A DNA stretch of 64,000 nucleotides from contig NZ_PKOJ01000008.1 of the NCBI RefSeq assembly GCF_002860325.1, positions 1-64,000 of the forward strand, given 5' to 3'. Every line of letters begins with the position of its first letter. The first letter of the stretch is position 1. This DNA is from Neptunicoccus cionae. Lineage in GTDB: Bacteria; Pseudomonadota; Alphaproteobacteria; Rhodobacterales; Rhodobacteraceae. The notes beneath the pieces are model-generated. The model was not told the DNA's origin. It did not search any database and worked only from the letters and a program-made list of their open reading frames with translations. A program made the translations under genes and the position numbers. Shown here in pieces: positions 54,203 through 63,568 of this stretch.

Positions 54203-55360
54203 TTAGATGTGTACGATTTTCACGCTGCTTCCATCTGCAGACAGGGCAACCTTGCCATCACAGAGGTCCTTGGCATCCTTGCCGAACACCTCGTTCCGCC
54301 AGCCACGAAACACCTGATCGGCGCCCAGACCTGCCGCAATATCATCAAGATCAGAGGCATTCGCGATCAGCTTTTGCGCCACGCCGGATTCCTCGGCTTT
54401 GGCTTTCAGAAGCACACGCAGAAGATCCGCAAGCCCTTCACTGCCCTGAGGGCGCTGACGCGCCTTCGCCACATGGGGCAGGCTGTCATTCGGAATGGCA
54501 TCTGCCGCTTTGACCGCTGCCAGAATACCTTCGCCAATGGCCCCCTTGCGGGCCTCGCGCAGCAACAGACGGGATTTCCCCAGATCGCCGAGAACTTTGG
54601 GCCGTGTAGCCGCCACTTCCATCAGCGCATCATCCTTGAACACGCGGTTGCGCGGGATGTTGCGTTCCTGGGCATAGGCCTCGCGGAACTTGGCCAGTTC
54701 CTGTACCGTCGCCAGAAAACGGCGGGAATTACTGCGGGTTTTCAACCGTTTCCACGCATCGTCAGGATTGGCGTTATAGGTTTCGGGATTGGTCAGAATC
54801 TCGACCTCTTCCTCCACCCAGGAGGTGCGTTTTGTCTGGTGCAGCTTGCGCTTCAGAAACTCGTAAATCTCGCGCAGATGGGTTACATCGCCGAGCGCAT
54901 AGTGCTTCTGCTTCTCTGACAGGGGCCGCGCCGACCAATCGGTAAACCGCGAGGATTTGTCCAACTGCGCCTTGGCAATCTTGCGCACCAGCGTTTCATA
55001 GCCGACCTGTTCGCCAAAACCGCACACCATTGCCGCAACTTGCGTGTCAAAGAAGGGTTTGGGGAAAATGCCACGATCCACGTAGAAAATTTCCAGATCC
55101 TGCCGCGCCGCGTGAAACACTTTCACAACGCTTTCATCCTGAAACAGCGCGTAAAGCGGATCGAGGGACAGATCGGGTTCCAGCACATCAATCAGGACAG
55201 CGCCTTCATCCCCGTCGCCGGGATGGGCCATCTGGATCAGGCAAAGCTTGGAATAATAGGTGCGTTCCCGCAAGAATTCGGTGTCGATGGTGACATAGTC
55301 GAATTTGGCACAATGGGCACAAAACTCTGCCAGCTGTTCGGTGGTTGTTATCGTTCTCAT
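54203..55360 (-). CDS. rnd: Ribonuclease D
   Basis: 385 residues. The DEDDy exonuclease core starts FDYVTIDTEFLRERTYY (first Asp and Glu), then VFHAARQDLEIF (third Asp) and KQKHYALGDVTHLREIY (Tyr and last Asp). One or two HRDC domains follow (about 205-370). It trims tRNA 3' ends. A tRNA-Asn gene lies 67 bases upstream on the same strand. Confidence 0.96.
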   Translation of the reverse strand: MRTITTTEQLAEFCAHCAKFDYVTIDTEFLRERTYYSKLCLIQMAHPGDGDEGAVLIDVLEPDLSLDPLYALFQDESVVKVFHAARQDLEIFYVDRGIFPKPFFDTQVAAMVCGFGEQVGYETLVRKIAKAQLDKSSRFTDWSARPLSEKQKHYALGDVTHLREIYEFLKRKLHQTKRTSWVEEEVEILTNPETYNANPDDAWKRLKTRSNSRRFLATVQELAKFREAYAQERNIPRNRVFKDDALMEVAATRPKVLGDLGKSRLLLREARKGAIGEGILAAVKAADAIPNDSLPHVAKARQRPQGSEGLADLLRVLLKAKAEESGVAQKLIANASDLDDIAAGLGADQVFRGWRNEVFGKDAKDLCDGKVALSADGSSVKIVHI

Positions 55361-55427
55361 AAACAGGGCTTAGTTTTTTTCGCTACGATCTTCAAGGTAT
55401 GAAAACCGCAGTCGGTCAGGGGAAAAA

Positions 55428-55502
55428 TGGCTCCGGCGGTAGGGATCGAACCTACGACCAATTGATTAACAGTCAACTGCTCTACCGCTGAGCTACGCCG
55501 GA
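55428..55502 (-). tRNA. tRNA-Asn (anticodon GTT)
   Basis: A 75-base cloverleaf: acceptor TCCGGCG/CGCCGGA, anticodon loop CTGTTAA, T-arm GTTCGATCC, discriminator G and an encoded CCA. TTTTT directly follows the 3' end on the minus strand. It lies upstream of rnd. Confidence 0.97.
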
Positions 55503-55577
55503 ACATTTTTACCTTGCGGTGATGGGCGTATAGCAAAGGGTATTTGGGGCGTCCATAGCCATTTTACTTCTTTTTGA

Positions 55578-56504
55578 TTATTTTTCGAAGAACACGGCAT
55601 CGACGCAAATCGGGCGGTCTGCTTCCACAAGTTTCCGCTCTGACAGGTCGATCAGATGGGCAAAAACATTGCGTGTTGCGGCGGGGATCAGGCGGGGGTC
55701 TACATCCGTGTAAATCTGTTCGGCCAGTTGCAGCGCGGTTGCGGGGTTTCCCCCTGCCAGCGCCTGGCGAATCTGCGTCTCGCGGGATTTGCGGTGGCGA
55801 ATCTGATGGGAAACCATGGCGGCGGGATCCTTGATCGCCCCGCCGTGACCCGGAAAATAGACAGTGTCCCCGTCCCGCGCGGCCAGTTTTTCCATCGAGG
55901 CCATAAAGCTGGTCAAATCACCATCCGGCGGCGACACCATCGTGGTGGCCCAGCCCATGACGTGATCGCCCGTCAGCACCGCGCCGGTGTCCTGTACGGC
56001 GAAACACAAATGGTTGGACAAATGTCCGGGCGTGTGAATCGCCTCCAGCGCCCAACCGTCCCCTTCAATCACTTCACCGTCTGCAATCTTGCGGTCCGGC
56101 GCGAACCCTTCGTCGATGCCTTCATTGCCGCCAAGATCGCCTTGGGCGGCCAGACGCTCCATAACCGCGCTGCGGCCTTCATTCGCGGTGCCAAACCCCA
56201 GAACCGGTGCGCCAGTGGCGTCGGACAGGCGGCGACACAGAGGCGAGTGGTCCACATGGGAATGGGTCACAAGGATATGGCTGACAGGCCGCCCGCCAAT
56301 TGCCCGCACCAAAGCGGCAAGATGGGCGTCATTGTCCGGCCCCGGATCCACCACCGCCAGAGTCTCCTGCCCCACCAGATAGGTTTGGGTGCCGGTAAAG
56401 GTCATCGGTCCGGCGTTGGGCGCTGTCACCACCCCGACCAGAGGCGAGAGTTGCTCCAGCTCTCCGGTTTTGGGGGTATAGGAACGATCAAACGGGTCAG
56501 ACAT
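55578..56504 (-). CDS. MBL-fold metallo-hydrolase (LACTB2-like)
   Basis: 308 residues from ATG 56504. The metal motif is THSHVDHS (HxHxDH), with the further ligands in IHTPGHLSNHL, LTGDHVMGW and FPGHGGAI. The C-terminal winged-helix-like part (AMVSHQIRHRKSRETQI) is that of the LACTB2-like branch, often given as hydrolase or ribonuclease. The upstream reading to 57029 lies antisense inside the kinase gene and is rejected. It is divergent from the kinase. Confidence 0.9.
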   Translation of the reverse strand: MSDPFDRSYTPKTGELEQLSPLVGVVTAPNAGPMTFTGTQTYLVGQETLAVVDPGPDNDAHLAALVRAIGGRPVSHILVTHSHVDHSPLCRRLSDATGAPVLGFGTANEGRSAVMERLAAQGDLGGNEGIDEGFAPDRKIADGEVIEGDGWALEAIHTPGHLSNHLCFAVQDTGAVLTGDHVMGWATTMVSPPDGDLTSFMASMEKLAARDGDTVYFPGHGGAIKDPAAMVSHQIRHRKSRETQIRQALAGGNPATALQLAEQIYTDVDPRLIPAATRNVFAHLIDLSERKLVEADRPICVDAVFFEK

Positions 56505-56564
56505 CAGCGGCTCTCCAGCTTTGGGTTGCACAGGGGCGGTTCCGCCCGTAACGCTGTTGTGGTG

Positions 56565-57884
56565 ATGTTTAACAAATGGCTCAAGCCCTATCTGCCCCGA
56601 TCCCTTTTCGGCCGCGCCTTTATGATCCTTGCGGTGCCCATTGTGCTGATTCAGGTCGTGGTCGGCGTTGTCTTTGTGGAACGCCTGTTTCAGGACGTAT
56701 CGCGGCAGATGACGCAGTCCACATCCCTTGACCTTAACCACCTGATTGCGCTGCTGAAAGACGGGCAGGACACGACACAAGCGGCGCGGGATTTGCAGAT
56801 CACGCTGCGCCCTGTGCCCGATGCGGATCTGGATGCACCGGACCGGTTGAAGGACAGTCTGGATTTTTCGGGACGCTACGTCATTGAAACACTCCGCGCC
56901 GAAGTGCCGGAGGCCCGCGTCATTGACCTTGCCAGCCCCAAAAGCGCCGTGACCCTGATTGCACAGGTGAACGGTACGCCATATGAATTCACCCTGCCCC
57001 GCCAGCGTGTGTCTGCCGCCAATCCGCACCAGTTGCTGGTGGCGATGGTGGCAGCGGCGATTTTCCTGACAGCCCTTGCCGCCGCTTTCCTGCGCAACCA
57101 GATCAGCCCCGTGCGCCGTCTGGCCCGTGCTGCCGATGCCTTCGGGAAAGGCCAGTCCCTGCCGCTCTATCCCCGTGGCGCCTCCGAAGTGCGGGCGGCC
57201 ACCAATGCGTTTTTGTCCATGCGATCACGGATTGAACGGCAGATCGAACAGCGCACGCTGATGCTGTCGGGCGTCAGCCACGACCTGCGCACGCCGCTGA
57301 CACGGTTGAAACTGTCCCTGTCGCTGCTGGATTCAGACGACGAGGAAACCACCCTGATGGCGCGGGATCTGGACGAGATGGAGGACATCCTGAACGAGTT
57401 TCTGGCCTTTGCCAAAGGCGACAGCGAGGAGCAGGACGAGATGGTGTCCCCCCTTGCGCTGGCCGAGCAGGTCGTCGCCAATGCCGAGCGCGGCGGTCGG
57501 GTCATCCCGCTGAACCTTGAAGGGGCCGAAGCCGCCGGAGAACCCGTCAAAATGCGCCGCCCCGCCGTGCAGCGGGCGATTGCAAACCTGCTGTCCAATG
57601 CCGCGAAATACGGCGACCGGAGCGAACTGACCCTTTATACGGGGGCCGGTTTTGTGGAGTTCGTGGTGGAAGACAACGGCCCCGGCATCCACCCCGACCA
57701 GAGAGAAACCGCCGTAAAACCCTTCGCCCGTCTGGACACCGCCCGCAATCAGGACAAAGGCAGCGGAGTGGGACTGGGCCTCGCCATCGCCGCCGATATT
57801 GCGAGAAGCCACGGGGGGAGTTTGAACCTCGGGGATAGTGAAAGGTTGGGCGGTCTGAAGGCGGCGTTCAGGCTGCCGCGGTAG
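56565..57884 (+). CDS. EnvZ-like sensor histidine kinase
   Basis: 439 residues from ATG 56565, preceded by two GTG codons. Membrane helices lie at 17-38 and about 155-176, with a 110-residue periplasmic part between them. HAMP (about 177-230) leads to the phospho-acceptor His239 in LSGVSHDLRTPLTRLKLSLSLL, and ATPase motifs NLLSNAAKYG, VEDNGPGIHPDQ and GSGVGLGLAIA follow. Closest by eye to EnvZ. No response regulator is adjacent. The long upstream reading from 55656 is antisense to the MBL gene and rejected. Confidence 0.92.
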   Translation: MFNKWLKPYLPRSLFGRAFMILAVPIVLIQVVVGVVFVERLFQDVSRQMTQSTSLDLNHLIALLKDGQDTTQAARDLQITLRPVPDADLDAPDRLKDSLDFSGRYVIETLRAEVPEARVIDLASPKSAVTLIAQVNGTPYEFTLPRQRVSAANPHQLLVAMVAAAIFLTALAAAFLRNQISPVRRLARAADAFGKGQSLPLYPRGASEVRAATNAFLSMRSRIERQIEQRTLMLSGVSHDLRTPLTRLKLSLSLLDSDDEETTLMARDLDEMEDILNEFLAFAKGDSEEQDEMVSPLALAEQVVANAERGGRVIPLNLEGAEAAGEPVKMRRPAVQRAIANLLSNAAKYGDRSELTLYTGAGFVEFVVEDNGPGIHPDQRETAVKPFARLDTARNQDKGSGVGLGLAIAADIARSHGGSLNLGDSERLGGLKAAFRLPR

Positions 57885-57966
57885 GGGGGGGAATTTACTT
57901 GCCGCACACAATTGTTTTCTGCACGATCAAACGAAAGAAATTCACTTTCAACAAGCAGCTCTATTT

Positions 57967-58722
57967 ATGTACAAAAACTTATTCTCAACCATTCTGAAAT
58001 CCATAAGTAACATCGCGAACATCGGTCGTATTCTGACGATAATTCTAGTTCTCGGATTTTTTGTTGCCAGCCATACAGTCACTGCGGTGGCGGCACTTAC
58101 CAGCACGGCTATCACCGCTGTAGCTGGTGCAGGCTCCACTGTGATGGGGCGAAGCGGCATCGAAGCACAAAAAAAATCCACGAAGATCGCCCGATTAGAA
58201 GACAGTCTTGCGGTAGAGAGGACGAGAGTCGCCAAGCTTTCAAAGGAGACTGCTGCTCTCCGGAACAAAGACATGATCCGTATGCGGGGTAAGTCCACAA
58301 CAGTCAAACAAGCTTCTTCAGAGGTTCTCAACCGTGTTGCCAAGAGAACGGTGAGGGCAACGGCCACTAACCTTTCCAGCATACCTGGCGAAAGTATTCC
58401 CTTTTACGGTATTGCAATTGTACTTGCAGCAACTGCTTACGAACTTCAGGTTGCTTGTGCCAACATGAAGGATATTTACGAGCTTCAGGTTGCAATCAAT
58501 CCCGATGTCTCCCACGCCAACGACAGAGATAAGATTTGCGCTATGAAAATCCCGACGAAACAAGAGGTTTGGGAAAGTGTGAAAAACTCCCCCAAAGCGG
58601 CTTGGCACACCAGCCGAGAGAAACTTTTGGAAGTTTCAGGCGATTTGAAATCAATAGAGATGCCTAATTTTAAAGGCATCTGGAAACATTTCTCCGGCTT
58701 GATAGGGGGGCGATTGCCTTAA
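57967..58722 (+). CDS. Unrecognised membrane/coiled-coil protein
   Basis: 251 residues. A membrane helix (about 18-42), a small-residue segment (TSTAITAVAGAGSTVMG) and a heptad stretch (about 65-105: KKSTKIARLEDSLAVERTRVAKLSKETAALRNK) are followed by a basic part, then a second hydrophobic stretch (about 143-165: IPFYGIAIVLAATAYELQVACANM). The last third is soluble with two Cys (VACANM; DKICAMK). I do not recognise the family. The gene is AT-richer than its neighbours, and no ribosome site is strong. It sits between the kinase gene and the acyl-CoA synthetase gene (8 bases from its stop). It may be recently acquired. Confidence 0.7.
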   Translation: MYKNLFSTILKSISNIANIGRILTIILVLGFFVASHTVTAVAALTSTAITAVAGAGSTVMGRSGIEAQKKSTKIARLEDSLAVERTRVAKLSKETAALRNKDMIRMRGKSTTVKQASSEVLNRVAKRTVRATATNLSSIPGESIPFYGIAIVLAATAYELQVACANMKDIYELQVAINPDVSHANDRDKICAMKIPTKQEVWESVKNSPKAAWHTSREKLLEVSGDLKSIEMPNFKGIWKHFSGLIGGRLP

Positions 58723-58729
58723 CCCCCCC

Positions 58730-60355
58730 TCACTCCAGCGCCCGTAACTCCCGCCGCATGATCTTGCTGGTCGCGGTCATCGGCATTTCCGTCAGGAACC
58801 TGACAGAGCGGGGGGCGACGTGGGGGGAGACTTTTTGTTTCACCCGATCGATCAGCACCTGCTCCATGCCCTCCTGTGACACGCCTTCGCGCAGGACGAT
58901 GAAGGCTTTGACCACCTCGCCCCGTATCTCGTCCGGCACGCCGATCACGCCTGCAAAGACCACGTCTTCGTGGCCCCCAAGGCAGGCTTCGATCTCGCTC
59001 GGGCCAACACGGTATCCGGCCGAGGAAATCACATCGTCATCGCGGGAGGAGAAGGCGAAGAAGCCCTCTTCGTCGCAGGTGCCGATGTCACCCGTGCGCA
59101 TCCATTCGCCGCTGAATTTGGCGGCGGTTTTTTCCGGTGCGTTCCAGTATTTCAGGAACATCGCCCTGTGGCTGCGGTGGATGGCGATCTCTCCGGTCTC
59201 TCCGGAGTCCAGCGGGGTGCCGTCAGGGTCAAGGATCACCACCTCGGCACCGGGCACCGCCTGCCCCATACTGTTGGGTTTGGGGTCAAAGCTGCGCACG
59301 CAATTGCCCAGCACAAGGTTGCATTCGGTCTGGCCGTAGATCTCGTTGATGGTCAGCCCCAGCCCCTTGCGCCCCCAGTCAAGGATGTCGGCGCCCAGCG
59401 CCTCGCCCCCTGACAGAACGGATCGCAGGGTTGTCGCACCCGGTGCCGGCACCTGCCGCATCAGTTTCAACGCGGTAGGCGGCAGAAAGGCGTTGCGGAT
59501 GGAATGGGCCGCGATCAGGTCATAAACCCGTTCCGGATCGAATTTTCCCATGCGATAGGCCACCACCGGCACCCCGTAATAAAGGCTCGGCATAAGGGTA
59601 TTCATCAACCCGCCCATCCACGCCCAATCCGCAGGGGTCCAGTGCAGATCGCCTTCGATCGGGAAGAAATTATGGGCGGTTTCGATACAGGGCAGATGGC
59701 CGATCAGCACACGATGCCCGTGCAGCGCGCCTTTGGGCGGCCCTGTGGTGCCCGAAGTATAGACCAGCAGCGCGGGGTCATCGGGGCTGGTGGCTTGCGT
59801 GCGGAAACTGTCAGAGGCGGCGTTCAGATCGGCGTGAAAGTCCCGCGCCTGCGGCCCTGCCCCGTCGATACAATAGATGGTTTCAAGGTCTGGCAGGCGG
59901 TCGCGCACCTCCAGCACTTTGGGCAGGTTGGCGCTGTCCGTCACCAGCACCCGCGCCCCGCTGTCACGCAGCCGGAACTCCAGCGCGTCAGCCCCGAACA
60001 GGGTAAACAGCGGCAGGGCCACGCCTGCGGTTTTATAGATCCCGAAATGGCAGACTGCGGTCTCTAAGGATTGCTGCAACAGGATGGCACAGCGGTCCCC
60101 GCGCCCTGCCCCGCCCGCCACCAGCACATTGGCAAAGCGGTTGGCGAGCCTGTCCAACTGCTGGAACGACACCCGTGTGGCTGCGCCGCTGTCTTTCAGG
60201 CAGATCAGCGCCGTGCGTTCGGGATCCTGCCGCGCCCAGCGTTCCACACAGGCGCTGGCCATATTGAACCGGTCCAGATCCGGCCATTCAAACGCCGCAC
60301 GCATCGCCCGCCAGCTGTCGCGGCGGGGCACAAGCGGATCGGCGAAACGGGTCAT
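58730..60355 (-). CDS. AMP-dependent acyl-CoA synthetase
   Basis: 541 residues, ANL superfamily. The P-loop is LLVYTSGTTGPPKGALHGH, followed by INEIYGQTECN and the hinge TGDIGTCDEEG; the catalytic Lys is in TATSKIMRREL. It resembles medium-chain acyl-CoA and acetyl-CoA-type synthetases of roseobacters; the chain length cannot be told. It starts on the stop codon of the lipoprotein gene (ATGA overlap), so the two are co-translated. Confidence 0.92.
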   Translation of the reverse strand: MTRFADPLVPRRDSWRAMRAAFEWPDLDRFNMASACVERWARQDPERTALICLKDSGAATRVSFQQLDRLANRFANVLVAGGAGRGDRCAILLQQSLETAVCHFGIYKTAGVALPLFTLFGADALEFRLRDSGARVLVTDSANLPKVLEVRDRLPDLETIYCIDGAGPQARDFHADLNAASDSFRTQATSPDDPALLVYTSGTTGPPKGALHGHRVLIGHLPCIETAHNFFPIEGDLHWTPADWAWMGGLMNTLMPSLYYGVPVVAYRMGKFDPERVYDLIAAHSIRNAFLPPTALKLMRQVPAPGATTLRSVLSGGEALGADILDWGRKGLGLTINEIYGQTECNLVLGNCVRSFDPKPNSMGQAVPGAEVVILDPDGTPLDSGETGEIAIHRSHRAMFLKYWNAPEKTAAKFSGEWMRTGDIGTCDEEGFFAFSSRDDDVISSAGYRVGPSEIEACLGGHEDVVFAGVIGVPDEIRGEVVKAFIVLREGVSQEGMEQVLIDRVKQKVSPHVAPRSVRFLTEMPMTATSKIMRRELRALE

Positions 60356-60858
60356 CGGATGAACACCCGCACTGTCACAAGATCGGTAATCGGCACGCCA
60401 AGCACCTGCATCGCCGCGATGGAAAGCTGCGAACCGGCACCCGCTTCTCCCCCGCTTGGCAGGAGCCGGACATTCACCGATGCCCCCGAAGGTTCCAGCA
60501 CCACGCGCCCGTCTGCCTCGGATGTGACCAGCGGGGTGCGCAGCCAGAACCCGTCCCGCTCCAACAGGCCGAGCGAGGCCACGGTGGTGCCCTTGTCCTG
60601 TTCAGGGCGTTCCACCGGTTTGACCGCCTCCGCCAGTTCGGAGTCGCTGACAGCGCCTGCCGCGGCCTGTGTCAGGGCGCCCCCTTCATTCAGCGGTGGC
60701 GTGTCAGGACGCGCCTTTGGCCGCACGTCGTTTTCGAGCGGCGCTTGTGCCACCGGTTTCGGCGCGTCCCCGCCCCGTTTGAACAATCCGAATCCCCTGT
60801 CTCCGCAGCCCGCCAGCGCCAGAGTTGCAGCCGTTGTAAGGAGAAGAGATGTTTTCAT
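60352..60858 (-). CDS. Lipoprotein with Pro-rich linker
   Basis: 168 residues. The lipobox is LAGC with Cys18. A linker rich in Pro, Ala and charged residues (about 25-95) leads to a C-terminal domain (about 95-168) with LLERDGFWLRTPLVTSEADGRVVLEPSGASVNVRLLP and ISAMQV-like LSIAAMQVLGVPITDLVTVRVFIR. The 'septal ring lytic transglycosylase'-like or 'D-galactarate dehydratase' labels used for such roseobacter proteins are not supported by visible domains. It overlaps the acyl-CoA synthetase by four bases. Confidence 0.75.
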   Translation of the reverse strand: MKTSLLLTTAATLALAGCGDRGFGLFKRGGDAPKPVAQAPLENDVRPKARPDTPPLNEGGALTQAAAGAVSDSELAEAVKPVERPEQDKGTTVASLGLLERDGFWLRTPLVTSEADGRVVLEPSGASVNVRLLPSGGEAGAGSQLSIAAMQVLGVPITDLVTVRVFIR

Positions 60859-61032
60859 GGCGAATGTCCTGTCGGTGTTACGGGGCGGTGTCGTCTAAGT
60901 CATTGGCCCTGCGGTTGCACAAGGCGGCGGTGTCCCGCCAGACGATAGGTCCAGCAGCGTTCCAATTCAACTCCCCGAAAAAGGGGTGGGAATCCCCTTG
61001 ATGCGCTGGCAGTCACCCCCTAGGTTCGCCCT

Positions 61033-62046
61033 ATGACAGATGCACCCAGACTTGTAGACCCGTTCCAGCGCGCCATCACCTACCTGCGGGTTTCCGTAAC
61101 CGACAGGTGTGATTTCCGTTGCGTCTATTGCATGTCCGAAAACATGACCTTCCTGCCCAAGAAAGAGCTTCTTACGCTGGAAGAACTGGACCGTCTGTGC
61201 ACGGCATTTGTAGAACAGGGTGTGCGCAAGCTGCGGATTACGGGGGGCGAACCGCTGGTACGCCGTGGCATTATGGAATATTTCCGCGCCATGAGCCGCC
61301 ATATCGACAGCGGCAAGCTGGACGAACTGACCCTGACCACCAACGGATCACAACTGCGCCGCTTTGCGCAGGAACTGGCCGATTGTGGCGTGCGGCGGGT
61401 GAACATCTCGCTTGATACGCTGAACGAGCAGAAATTCGCCAAGATCACCCGCTGGGGCCGTCTGGCACAGGTGCTGGACGGGATCGACGCCGCGCAAGAG
61501 GCGGGCCTGCGGGTCAAGATCAATGTCGTTGCGCTGAAAGGCGGCAACGAGGACGAACTGGAAACCATCGTGAAATGGTGTGCAGACCGAGGCATGGATC
61601 TGACCTTTATCGAGGTGATGCCCATGGGCGATCTCGGGAATGAGGACCGTCTGGACCAGTATTGGTCCCTCAAAGATCTGCGCGCACGTCTGGAAGAAAC
61701 ATGGTCCCTGACCGAATTGTCAGAAAACACCGGCGGCCCGGCCCGCTATGTGCGGGTGAATGAGACAGGGCAGAAAATCGGCTTTATCACCCCCCTGACC
61801 CATAATTTCTGCGAAAGTTGCAACCGCGTGCGCTTGACCTGCACCGGCCAGTTGTTCCAGTGTCTGGGACAGGAAGACGAAGCCGACCTGCGCCGCGTGC
61901 TGCGGGACAACCCCGAAGACAACACCCCGCTGATACACGCCATCCACGCCGCCATCGCGAAAAAGCCCAAGGGCCATGATTTCGATTATTCACGGCAGGA
62001 AGTGGCAGGGACAATGACACGGCATATGAGTCATACCGGCGGGTGA
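61033..62046 (+). CDS. moaA: GTP 3',8-cyclase MoaA
   Basis: 337 residues, radical-SAM enzyme. The N-terminal cluster is Cys26-x3-Cys30-x2-Cys33 (RCDFRCVYC). The C-terminal cluster lies in [22 protein letters not shown], and the protein ends in the essential GG pair (HMSHTGG). It starts molybdopterin synthesis from GTP. No moaC is adjacent in the window and no molybdopterin riboswitch was seen upstream. Confidence 0.97.
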   Translation: MTDAPRLVDPFQRAITYLRVSVTDRCDFRCVYCMSENMTFLPKKELLTLEELDRLCTAFVEQGVRKLRITGGEPLVRRGIMEYFRAMSRHIDSGKLDELTLTTNGSQLRRFAQELADCGVRRVNISLDTLNEQKFAKITRWGRLAQVLDGIDAAQEAGLRVKINVVALKGGNEDELETIVKWCADRGMDLTFIEVMPMGDLGNEDRLDQYWSLKDLRARLEETWSLTELSENTGGPARYVRVNETGQKIGFITPLTHNFCESCNRVRLTCTGQLFQCLGQEDEADLRRVLRDNPEDNTPLIHAIHAAIAKKPKGHDFDYSRQEVAGTMTRHMSHTGG

Positions 62047-62148
62047 TGGTTGGGGGGGGTATTTTCAGTCACACCTAGCAGAGTGCTAAATAGGCTTTCC
62101 TGAGATGCGGTCAGGAGAAAAAGGAGACCCAATAGTTGTTCGATACAT

Positions 62149-63126
62149 TCAAAGTAGGTGAGAAGCTACGCTTCTTGCGATCTTAAATCGAATTTTTGAT
62201 TTAAGTCCCTCTAAGTCGGACGGATTGTCACTTTTGTGTATCATGCGATGGCAGGTCGGGCAGAGAACCAGAAAATCATTTGGTATTTTGTACCTTCGTG
62301 TTTCTCCTTCGGACAAACCGAAAAGCGGTGCTGTATGGTGTATATCAAGTGGGGTTTTATGAACAGGCCCATCAAATCCGTAGTCCCGTTTAGGATCCAA
62401 ACCACAACTCTCGCAAATCGCAGGTCTAACTTTCAGGACCTGTTTACGCACTCGCGGGGATCGCTCTATTCGTCGAGAAAGAATATATCGGCGCGTCTCT
62501 TCAACATCTTTTCCCGCCGCCTCTTCTTGCATAACTTCGCTCGGAGTCGTCCCCCCTCGGCTAACTAAAGTCTCGTATAGGACGAGCATTTGATACAAAT
62601 CAGCCGAAAGACCCGTTTCTGTGAGGTCGCCACACTGCATTGTTTTGCCAAACGCATGTCCAGCCTCATATCCTGCTGGCAAACCAGCTGTAGAGCTAAG
62701 ATTGATCGGATCTTCGGAAAAATGCTTTTTAAACTCCGGCACCCGGTCGGCTATATCTTTAGCCCGCCTTTTGAGTATCTCGCGCCCCCGAAGTTGGCCA
62801 AACTCATGGTAAATCGCAGTAGTTCCCTGATTCATGGACAAGATGATTGCCTGCTCGTCTGGGTTTATCAAAATGACTACGTAGAATCCTTGCGTCGCCG
62901 TCTCAGTGACCAATGGATCAAAAAATCCGAGCCAAGGTACTGAGGCCCACCCCCCCTGCCCTACGCTAGCCTTAACATTCAAATCAAAGTGCCAGAGTGA
63001 TAGCGCCATTTTGGCATCCATAGCGATATCGTGTCTCACGAAATCTGCAAAAGTTGAACCAGTAAACTGTTTAGCACGTTCGTAAGTATATTCAGTAGCC
63101 AGACGGGATAGGTTTGCAGCCAGCAT
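62149..63126 (-). CDS. DUF3578 (McrB-N) - HNH nuclease, restriction-like
   Basis: 325 residues. The first part (about 1-170) resembles the DUF3578/McrB N-terminal domain: GQGGWASVPWLGFFDPLVT, then FYVVILINPDEQAIILSMNQGTTAIYHEFG; in McrB this region reads modified cytosines. The C-terminal part (about 225-325) is an HNH nuclease with two zinc CxxC pairs (CESC; CPTC), HH in LDIHHTAPLFGL, Asn in KIPNDFLVLCPTCHRMIH. It is probably a modification-dependent (type IV) restriction enzyme acting on foreign DNA. The gene is AT-rich compared with moaA and olsB and stands alone, which suggests transfer. No methyltransferase or McrC partner is present. Confidence 0.85.
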   Translation of the reverse strand: MLAANLSRLATEYTYERAKQFTGSTFADFVRHDIAMDAKMALSLWHFDLNVKASVGQGGWASVPWLGFFDPLVTETATQGFYVVILINPDEQAIILSMNQGTTAIYHEFGQLRGREILKRRAKDIADRVPEFKKHFSEDPINLSSTAGLPAGYEAGHAFGKTMQCGDLTETGLSADLYQMLVLYETLVSRGGTTPSEVMQEEAAGKDVEETRRYILSRRIERSPRVRKQVLKVRPAICESCGLDPKRDYGFDGPVHKTPLDIHHTAPLFGLSEGETRRYKIPNDFLVLCPTCHRMIHKSDNPSDLEGLKSKIRFKIARSVASHLL

Positions 63127-63280
63127 AAATTACCTTTCACTCAAATATTCACTCAACTTTAAATAGCTTTCTAAAGATAGCAACTAATTATAAGCACTAC
63201 CCTTCCCTCCTGGTCGCGGAACTTCAGCCTCAGCAACCTGTTAACTCCTGAGAGACACCTCCCAAACTCAGGAGACAATC

Positions 63281-63559
63281 ATGCAAATATTTGATCCCGA
63301 CACACGGAATCTGAGCGAGCGGCACAAGAAGATTTATGCGTATTTCGAGTTGGCCTATACGGTGGTTGATGTCACCGCTGCCTCTTTATTTGTGCTGGGC
63401 AGCATCTTGTTCTTCAGGGAAGCCACCGCTTATGCGGGCACATGGCTGTTCCTGATCGGCTCGATCCTGTTCGGTTTGCGACCGACCCTGAAACTCGTCA
63501 GGGAATACGCTTATCTGCGGGTAGGCGACTACGAGGATGTTGCTGTCAGACGGCCTTAG
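63281..63559 (+). CDS. YrhK-domain membrane protein
   Basis: 92 residues with two membrane helices (about 25-48: YTVVDVTAASLFVLGSILFF; 52-70: AGTWLFLIGSILFGLRPTLKL). The LGSILFF..... TWLFLIGSILFGLRP pattern is the YrhK family, of unknown function. It is convergent with the olsB-like gene at the right end; its stop lies ten bases from that gene's stop. Confidence 0.85.
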   Translation: MQIFDPDTRNLSERHKKIYAYFELAYTVVDVTAASLFVLGSILFFREATAYAGTWLFLIGSILFGLRPTLKLVREYAYLRVGDYEDVAVRRP

Positions 63560-63568
63560 TCAGCCCCC

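Noticed and set aside
55656-56564. Upstream extension of the kinase gene
   Set aside because: These 303 codons are antisense to the MBL hydrolase gene and carry no domain; the kinase membrane anchor starts at 56565.
56505-57029. Upstream extension of the MBL hydrolase gene
   Set aside because: It is antisense to the kinase gene and low in domain content; the enzyme starts at the ATG at 56504.
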